Assembly: GCA_964537505.1 (NCBI GenBank) | Contig: CAZICK010000054.1 | Coordinates: 1-25,950, forward strand | Origin: DAINBT01 sp036732785 | GTDB lineage: Bacteria > Planctomycetota > Phycisphaerae > Sedimentisphaerales > SM23-30 | DNA length: 25,950 nucleotides | Reading direction: 5' to 3' | In this document: one piece after another, positions 1 to 6,200 of the stretch | How the letters are laid out: the number at the start of each line of letters is the position of its first letter | Numbering within the stretch: position 1 is the stretch's first letter | The notes under the pieces: generated by a model | The model's input: only the letters and a program-made list of their open reading frames with translations | What the model was told of the DNA's origin: nothing | Databases searched by the model: none | Position numbers and translations under genes: made by a program

Positions 1-123
1 TTCGCACATTTTTTTCTGGTAGTCTTTCATCTGGTCTTTTCTTCCATACCTTGGCTCTGCTAACAGCACAGTAAGAGTGGTAGCAAGCCGATAAAAGCAT
101 TTTTGCAAGTGCAAACTCGGAGC

Positions 124-152
124 TTGACGGGGGCGCGGATAGGTATTAGAAT
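124..152 (+). promoter_or_regulatory. sigma70-like promoter of hicBA
   Basis: The -35 hexamer TTGACG (124-129) is followed by a 17-bp spacer and the -10 hexamer TAGAAT (147-152). Transcription would start near 159, which fits the ATG at 217 and argues against the in-frame GTG at 157, because that codon would lie at or upstream of the transcript start. Confidence 0.65.
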
Positions 153-216
153 TTAAGTGGTTTTTAGAAAAGAGCTTACGATTGAAGATGGGAACAAAGA
201 TAAGGAGCCTGTAATC

Positions 217-429
217 ATGCGATATCGAATTCTAATTGAACAAGGTGAAGATGAAATGTTTGTGGTGGAATGTCCGTCACTGCCGGGGTGCGTTTCTCAG
301 GGAAAGACCCGCAAGGAGGCCCTGGAAAACATTCAGGACGCCATCAAGGGATACCTGGAGAGTTTAAAGAAGCACAACGAGCCTATCCCTCCCTCGATTG
401 ATGAGGAGGTTGTGGAGGTGACGTTTTGA
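217..429 (+). CDS. hicB: HicB-family antitoxin (short form)
   Basis: This encodes a 70-residue protein with the HicB partial RNase H-like fold signature: an N-terminal beta strand (MRYRILIEQ), then E-C-P-S-L-P-G-C, then K-T-R-K-E-A-L followed by a helix. HicB antitoxins bind and neutralise the HicA mRNA interferase. I place the start at ATG 217 and not at the upstream in-frame GTG 157, because AAGGAG sits at 202-207 with 9-nt spacing and because of the promoter at 124-152. No ribbon-helix-helix or helix-turn-helix extension follows the core domain, so this is the short form; whether it binds DNA by itself cannot be seen. The gene overlaps the downstream hicA start by 4 nt (TTGA), implying translational coupling. 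Recognition is by signature; no search was run. Confidence 0.9.
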   Translation: MRYRILIEQGEDEMFVVECPSLPGCVSQGKTRKEALENIQDAIKGYLESLKKHNEPIPPSIDEEVVEVTF

Positions 430-650
430 GTAAATTGCCGGTAGTCTCAGGGAAACAATTGTGCAAGGCTTTAGCCAAGATGGGCTACCTTATAGATCAC
501 CAGACCGGGAGCCATATTATACTGCGACAAGAAGATCCTCCGCATCGCCGTTTAACCGTGCCCGCGCACAGCGAAATTGCCAAGGGTACTTTAAGGGCAA
601 TTATTCGCCAGGCCGGACTAACGGTGGATGAGTTTCAAGAGTTGTTATAA
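426..650 (+). CDS. hicA: HicA-family toxin (mRNA interferase)
   Basis: This is a 74-residue dsRBD-like HicA toxin, which cleaves mRNA on the ribosome when not bound by HicB. The family motif G-S-H occurs at residues 28-30; the His is the expected catalytic residue. The next strand (IILRQ) and the L-T-V-P-x-H segment are also typical. Translation starts at TTG 426 inside the hicB stop (TTGA overlap), with GGAGG at 414-418 and 7-nt spacing. The order here is antitoxin then toxin, whereas the well-known E. coli pair is hicA-hicB; both orders occur in bacteria. The TTG start may keep toxin synthesis low. No sign of truncation is seen. Confidence 0.9.
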   Translation: MSKLPVVSGKQLCKALAKMGYLIDHQTGSHIILRQEDPPHRRLTVPAHSEIAKGTLRAIIRQAGLTVDEFQELL

Positions 651-720
651 AGAGCAAATATCAGATCATCTCGCTGGTGAGAAGACAGAAATTAGCCACA
701 GAGGAAGGAAAGTAGGAACC

Positions 721-746
721 GCGAATGAACGCGAATTGATGCGAAT
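721..746. repeat. three GCGAAT copies at 10-bp period
   Basis: GCGAAT occurs at 721-726, 731-736 and 741-746, exactly one helical turn apart, in the gap between hicA and the pseudopilin gene. It could be a remnant of a dispersed intergenic repeat or a phased protein-binding site. The sequence alone does not decide. Confidence 0.55.
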
Positions 747-809
747 AAGATAGAAAATGGGGACAGAATGGAAGAAAAGAGGCAATAGGAAGAAGAAACT
801 ATGAAAGCC

Positions 810-835
810 AGGCCTCCCAAGGTTTAGGGAGGCCT
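810..835 (+). terminator. perfect 9-bp GC-rich hairpin
   Basis: AGGCCTCCC (810-818) pairs perfectly with GGGAGGCCT (827-835) across an 8-nt loop. It is followed by CTAAAAATTCATTTTT and not by an immediate U tract, so it is a weak intrinsic terminator at best. It lies 160 nt after hicA and 51 nt before the pseudopilin ATG, so it could end hicBA transcripts or act in the 5' leader of the next gene. Confidence 0.4.
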
Positions 836-885
836 CTAAAAATTCATTTTTGCTACGAACGACTTCAATCTTTAGAGAGTCCCTT

Positions 886-1611
886 ATGAATAAAAAAGCG
901 TTTACGTTAATTGAGCTGTTGGTTGTTATATCCATAATAGCTCTTCTGATCTCGATTTTAATACCGGCGTTGCAGAGTGCCAAGCGTCAAAGCCGGGAAG
1001 TAATGTGTCTGTCCAATGAAAAGCAATGGGGTCTTTTCTTTGGTTTGTTTTTGGCTGATAATGAGGGCAAGTTCACCGGTTTGGATTATCACAGATGGAT
1101 GGACCTGCTGGAGCCATATACCAGAGAATCACCGGGAATTTACTTTTGTCCAATGGCGATGGTAACTCGCCCCCAGGAAGTGCGAATCTCCCTTTCCGCA
1201 TGGGAAGACGATATGGGCCGTAAAGGCAGTTATGGCACCAACTACTGGATTCATGAAAAACCCAATCCTTATCTGCCTCCGCAATATCTAAGCGACGGCT
1301 ATTGGAAGAGCTTTGAGGTTTCAGGGGCATCTGGTATTCCGGTGTTGTTAGACTGTGCCTGGCCTTCCGGCATGCCGTTACACGAAGACCCGCCGCCGGA
1401 ATACGAAGGTCAGATTTCTTCCTTCGAAGAAATGCAGTGCATGCGTTATTTCTGTATAGATCGCCATCGTGGAGGTGTCAACGGGCTGTTTATGGATTAT
1501 TCCGTTCGTCGGGTTGGCTTAAAAGAGCTTTGGGATCTCCGCTGGCATCGCAACTGGAATCCCAATCGTGAGCCGCCACCGGAATGGCCCGAGTGGATGG
1601 CCAAGTTTTAA
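886..1611 (+). CDS. type II secretion/pilin-like pseudopilin
   Basis: This encodes a 241-residue protein with a class III (prepilin) signal: MNKKA, then the FTLIELLVVISIIALLIS hydrophobic helix, with the cleavage point before Phe6 and the conserved Glu five residues into the mature chain. Prepilin peptidase would process it and insert it in the inner membrane for assembly into a pseudopilus. The C-terminal part has H-R-G-G-V-N-G-L-F-M-D-Y, which matches the H-x9-D-G motif of planctomycete pseudopilin-like proteins except that Tyr replaces the Gly. I chose ATG 886 over an in-frame TTG at 850 because the prepilin signal must be N-terminal; a weak purine-rich RBS (AGAGAG, 874-879) precedes it. 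No other pseudopilin or secretion gene is adjacent. Such proteins are highly multiplied in planctomycetes, so the specific function is unknown. Confidence 0.88.
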   Translation: MNKKAFTLIELLVVISIIALLISILIPALQSAKRQSREVMCLSNEKQWGLFFGLFLADNEGKFTGLDYHRWMDLLEPYTRESPGIYFCPMAMVTRPQEVRISLSAWEDDMGRKGSYGTNYWIHEKPNPYLPPQYLSDGYWKSFEVSGASGIPVLLDCAWPSGMPLHEDPPPEYEGQISSFEEMQCMRYFCIDRHRGGVNGLFMDYSVRRVGLKELWDLRWHRNWNPNREPPPEWPEWMAKF

Positions 1612-1631
1612 TCGCCGCTGCAAGAACAGGT

Positions 1632-2897
1632 CTATTTCACTTGCAATTTTTTTGCCGGCTCAGGAGCAATTTGTGGCATCAATGTGTCTTGCAATGCGAA
1701 TTTTATTGAGATCAGCGAATAAGCGGTGGTTAAATCCTTGATATTTTCCCAGTATCTGCCATCTGAATTTACCCAGTATCCGTCTTCGTGTTGCAGTGAA
1801 ATAAGCTTCTTGATGAAATCTTCCCGCCAATAATGACGAACCCCGGCGGAGTCTATAAGGATATCACCTCCCATGACCGCCAGGCACTTTGTGGCTGTCA
1901 TATAATAATAATAAAGTGAAGTCGTGCCAAACCCTGGATTCTCCTCGAGAGTATAATGTGCATGAATCCAGGCCAGGGCTTTTTTTACCCGAATATCTTC
2001 TTTGTCAACCTGTGCAAACAATAAACTTTTCAAGCCCGCGTAGGTCATAGATCCGTAGGAATGACTTCGGTCTTCTTTATAATGGCCGGTTTCATAGATA
2101 AATCCACCGTCATCCGTGGCATAAGGCATGTCATTTACCGCCTTGACATTTTGCGTTCTCGTGATAAAAATGAGCGACTTTTTCCAGTGTGGGCCAAGTG
2201 GTTTTTTTTCTTTCGTCTGCGGTTTATTTTCCGGAAGAATGCTTCTGTCGGTCGATTCGTACTCCTCGGCGGCTTTTATCGCGTCGAGAACCAATTGCGT
2301 ATTGGAAAGGTCCGGCCGCTCATCTCCACCATATCCGATCCCGCCGTAAAAAGGATTTTTTTCGTCAATTCCCTCAGTTTCATCCAACTGAGATTCAATC
2401 AAAAACTTTTTGGCATTTTCGATTATTGTTTTGTGTTCGGACCGGCCGGTTTCACTCAACGCCAAAAGGCAAACGGCGGTTGTATAGTGTTGGTATTCTT
2501 TATTGTAAATTCCGCCATCCGGCTTGACAAATGTCTCTAAATAGTTAAGTCCTTTGTCGATCGCCTTGTCACTGTTTTCGCCGGGATTATATGATGGCTG
2601 CAGTACGAACGAATACAATACCAGTGCCGTTATCGCCGGGTCGTATTTCCAGGAACCGTTCGGCTGCTGAGTTTTTATCAGATAGTCAAACGCCGTTTGC
2701 AGTGAGTGTTTTGTTTCATTTACAAGTGAGAGATTCAAAGTAGATGTTTTCTGTTTTACTTCAAATTTGACCGGGGCGTCTTTGGTAAAATCAGGAATCT
2801 CGGGCATTTTCCCTGCCCCCAATGAGTTGTTCGTCATGACAACCCCAAGCAGTGCCCACAACCACGCAACCCTAATAACCATTCTGCTGTTATTCAT
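1632..2897 (-). CDS. secreted prenyltransferase/squalene-oxidase-repeat protein
   Basis: This is a 421-residue protein with a Sec signal peptide (about residues 1-28, hydrophobic WLWALLGVVM, cleavage near SLGA). The mature part has several alpha/alpha-toroid repeats of the prenyltransferase/squalene oxidase type: QTAFDYLIKTQQPNGSW, then GLNYLETFVKPDGGIY, then KSLIFITRTQNV with a GGF core, and a last copy with LISLQHEDGYW. The D-x-D-D acid motif of squalene-hopene cyclases is not visible and the protein is exported, so terpene cyclisation is unlikely. A binding or surface role is more plausible. The RBS AGGG(A) precedes ATG at 2897 with about 9-nt spacing. It is transcribed divergently from the giant Ig-like gene. 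The start and fold class are fairly secure; the function is unknown. Confidence 0.8.
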   Translation of the reverse strand: MNNSRMVIRVAWLWALLGVVMTNNSLGAGKMPEIPDFTKDAPVKFEVKQKTSTLNLSLVNETKHSLQTAFDYLIKTQQPNGSWKYDPAITALVLYSFVLQPSYNPGENSDKAIDKGLNYLETFVKPDGGIYNKEYQHYTTAVCLLALSETGRSEHKTIIENAKKFLIESQLDETEGIDEKNPFYGGIGYGGDERPDLSNTQLVLDAIKAAEEYESTDRSILPENKPQTKEKKPLGPHWKKSLIFITRTQNVKAVNDMPYATDDGGFIYETGHYKEDRSHSYGSMTYAGLKSLLFAQVDKEDIRVKKALAWIHAHYTLEENPGFGTTSLYYYYMTATKCLAVMGGDILIDSAGVRHYWREDFIKKLISLQHEDGYWVNSDGRYWENIKDLTTAYSLISIKFALQDTLMPQIAPEPAKKLQVK

Positions 2898-2961
2898 TTT
2901 TCGTTTCCCTGCTCTGTACCAATAACGATGGTTTCACACATTCTCTCGGTCAACAGTCGTC

Positions 2962-2991
2962 ATTATCACAATCTGTAGGTTAATGAGTCAA
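2962..2991 (-). promoter_or_regulatory. promoter of the prenyltransferase-repeat gene
   Basis: Read on the minus strand: -35 TTGACT (2991-2986), 18-bp spacer, and extended -10 TGT-GATAAT (hexamer at 2967-2962). The start point would be about 60 nt upstream of the ATG at 2897. Confidence 0.6.
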
Positions 2992-3084
2992 GCATTTTCG
3001 CCCTGGGGCGACGATTTAGCAAGATGGGCGCCAGCGTCAAAAAGATTGTGAGTCGTTGATTTTGAAGCACTTACAGCAATTCCC

Positions 3085-3132
3085 AACCACGAAAATCACG
3101 CTACCGTTGGCGGTAGTTTTACGATTGTGGTT
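3085..3132. repeat. nested inverted repeat between divergent promoters
   Basis: The outer arms AACCAC (3085-3090) and GTGGTT (3127-3132), and the inner arms CTACCG (3101-3106) and CGGTAG (3111-3116) around a TTGG loop, form an imperfect hairpin or cruciform. It ends 5 bp upstream of the -35 element of the next gene. It may be an operator; alternatively it is a terminator-like relic, since T-rich sequence follows. Confidence 0.45.
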
Positions 3133-3137
3133 TTTAC

Positions 3138-3166
3138 TTGATTTTTTCATCGAAATCGGTTATAAA
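3138..3166 (+). promoter_or_regulatory. promoter of the giant beta-helix/Ig-like gene
   Basis: The -35 hexamer TTGATT (3138-3143), a 17-bp spacer and the -10 hexamer TATAAA (3161-3166) give a predicted leader of about 124 nt before the ATG at 3297. Confidence 0.6.
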
Positions 3167-3296
3167 TAACTATTGGCGTCTGGTGATGTTGTTTTTATGC
3201 GCATAACGTTAAGTATTTTGAGGAACGGAACTTACATAGAAGACTAAAATATATAAATTTTGGTAATGGCCTTGAATGTTTTCCGGAGGAGAGAAA

Positions 3297-6200
3297 ATGG
3301 TCCGTTCGGGAACTATTCGTGTCTTTTTCCTTCTGTTTTTTTTCGTCACGGCTGATGGATCCGCCAATGCTGATATCTCTATAGATAGCAGTGGGTTAGG
3401 AGACTATTTGACAATTCAGGAGGGGATCGACAACGCCGTTAACGGCGAAACCGTAATCGTCGCTCAAGGTGAGTACGTCGAAAATATCAGCTTTCCCAAC
3501 GGCAAAGCCATCATCGTTCGCAGTGCCAATCCCGCTGATTGGGGCGTTGTCAGGAATACCATAATCAACGGGGACCATACGAGCAGTTGTGTTGTTTTCT
3601 CCGGTAACGGCTCGTATGTCAATATTCTCCAAGGGTTTACGATTACCAACGGTTACTTGTACCTTGGTAGTCCTATGAGTGATTACGGTGGTGGCGGGAT
3701 ATATTGCGAATTTGCCAGTCCTGTCATCAGTAGTTGCATAATCACAGGCAATTCCGCAGAAGGATGTGGAGGTGGCGGGATTTATTGCGGTCCGTGGGCG
3801 GCGCCGACGATCAGTAACTGCATTATCAGTGGCAATTCGACAGATTACAGTGGTGGTGGTATATACTGCTATAGCTCGAACTGGCCGCAGATTAACAATT
3901 GCATAATCGTCGGCAACGTTTCTGAGTATAGTGGTGGAGGTATCGATTTTACAGAGAGTTACGCTACAATCAGCGGTTGCATTATCAGCGGTAACTCGGC
4001 TTATTACGGGGGCGGATTGGAGTGCGAATCAAACTCCGAGTCGGCTATTGTCAATTCTGTCATAAGCGGTAATTGGGCGGTTGAATATGGTGGTGGGCTG
4101 GAGTGCTATTACAATTCCACGGCCACGATTGCGAATACCACCATTGCCGATAATTTGTCAGGATACGTCGGATCGGCGTTGTCTTGTGATTCTGACCCTC
4201 CTGCCGCCAGTACGGTGGATATGACCAACTGCATTTTGTGGGATAATTTTAACTGGGATGATCTGAACGATTGTATATGGAACAATGATAATTCAGTTAT
4301 TACGGTGATTTTCAGCGATATTCAGAATCTGGATTCAGTTGTCGGCGATATTATACTTCCGGACCCGGACAATGTTTTTGATGGTGAGCCGTTATTTGTG
4401 GTTGACGGCGGCGATGCCATTACGGGCAATTGGACGTCGCCGTCGAGTTATAACGGGGGTACGAATCGCACTACTTTTTATGATGGTTTGGCTCTTTTCC
4501 TGGACGGACAACTGGTGAACAGATTGATCGACCCTCACACCAATGATCAAGGGGTGCATGGACTTATTGTTGACAATACGGCCACAACCATAGAGGTTTT
4601 GGGCGATCTGGTAGGCGAGGTTCCCGCCGGGGCTGAGTATAGAATTGTTGATTACCACATCAGCAACGGTTCCCCGTGCATCGATACTGGGACAGATCAG
4701 GGCGCCCCGACAAGCGATATCGAAGGCAACGTCCGCCCTGTTGACATTTTGGGTCAGGGAGCCGACGAGACAGGTACCGAGTACGATATTGGTGCATACG
4801 AAGTTCAAATAGTACCGACCCTACCGGAACCGGACATTCCGGACCTTGTGTCCGGTTATGATACGGGGCGCTGGAATAATGATAATTTGACCAGGCTGAA
4901 CAACAGCAGCTTAAGTAAAAGGCTAGAGTTTTCCGTAGGGAATACGGTTAATGGGGCTGTTGTCACGATTTATTCCGACGGTGTTGCGATTGGTGCCGCT
5001 TTAGCGACGAGCAGCACAACGATGGTCACCACAAGTGGCGTGTATGATAACAGGCTGCTCGATGGGCCGCATGAGATCACTGCCAGCCAGGACAAAATCG
5101 GCAGTGCGAAGTCCCCGGAGTCGGAAAGTTTGACTGTAATCGTTGAGACGGTATTGCCGGATATCAGCAATCCGACGGTGGTTCCTTCCGGTGAAGAGTA
5201 TGAGCCAGGTGAAGTTTTTGTGTTCGAGATGACTGCCAGCGATGCCGGCTCAGGGCTTGATGATTCGTTTTCACAGGAAGTTACACTCCGCGAGGGGGCT
5301 ACGTTGTTCAGGTCGGTGAACCTGCAGCTTGTCGGCGGTGAAACCGATCTTTACCGTGGTTCGTGGAATACCGCCTATTATACTGCCGGCGGATACTTCG
5401 CGGTTGATTTCGAGGCGGTCGATCTGGCGGGTAATTCGCGGAAATTGAGCAATGTGGCATTTATAACCATGCTGGAGCAAAGTCCTGTGCCGGGCGAACC
5501 TGACCTTTTGAGCACCCATGATACGGGTCTTTACAGCGATGATGATCTGACCAGGTTCGACAACAGCGATGAAGATAAAAAGCTACAGTTTACCGTGGCC
5601 GAGACGGTTCCCGGCGCCACGGTCACCATTTTTGCGGATGGCGATAATGTTATCGGCAGTGCGGTGTCTGAGGGAGAGACTACCGTGGTCGTCACAAACG
5701 GCAGTTACGCTCTTGGCAATGGGGAGCATTCCATTACGGCCAGCCAAACCAAGCCCGATACCCTGGAATCGGAAAGGTCCACTGCTTTGGAGATAACCAT
5801 AGACGCGGGACCGCCGACGATCATTGATCCGAACGTTGCCCCAACCGGCGCACATACTATCGGAACGAGTTTCTATTTTGAGCTAACCTCCTTCGATGAG
5901 GAGTCGGGGCTGGATGATTCATTTACCCATGAAGTTACGCTCCGTAAGGGCGCTACGACAATCCACGTGGATCTGGAGGCTGACCAGGGTGATGGCGATT
6001 GGTATTGGGGATGGTGGGATAGTAGCGGTTGTGACGGCGGAGTATATACCGTGGATTTTGAGACAGTCGATATTGCCGGTAACGTGCAAAAGATCAGTGA
6101 TTTTACATCTATAACCATAATATTGCGAAGCCCCACCCCCGGTACTCCGGACCTTAAGCCTGAGTATGACACGGGCCGCAGCAATAATGATAATATAACC

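Noticed and set aside
1..30. Start of a divergent minus-strand gene (M-K-D-Y-Q-K-K-M-C-E reading off the left edge)
   Set aside because: Only ten codons are visible with a weak upstream GGAAG; not enough to call a gene.
157..216. GTG start giving a 20-residue N-terminal extension of HicB
   Set aside because: It lies at or upstream of the predicted transcript start and has no RBS; ATG 217 has AAGGAG and begins at the expected fold boundary.
2061..2540. 159-codon plus-strand frame
   Set aside because: It is antisense to the prenyltransferase-repeat gene with shadow-like Phe/Arg-rich composition and no RBS.
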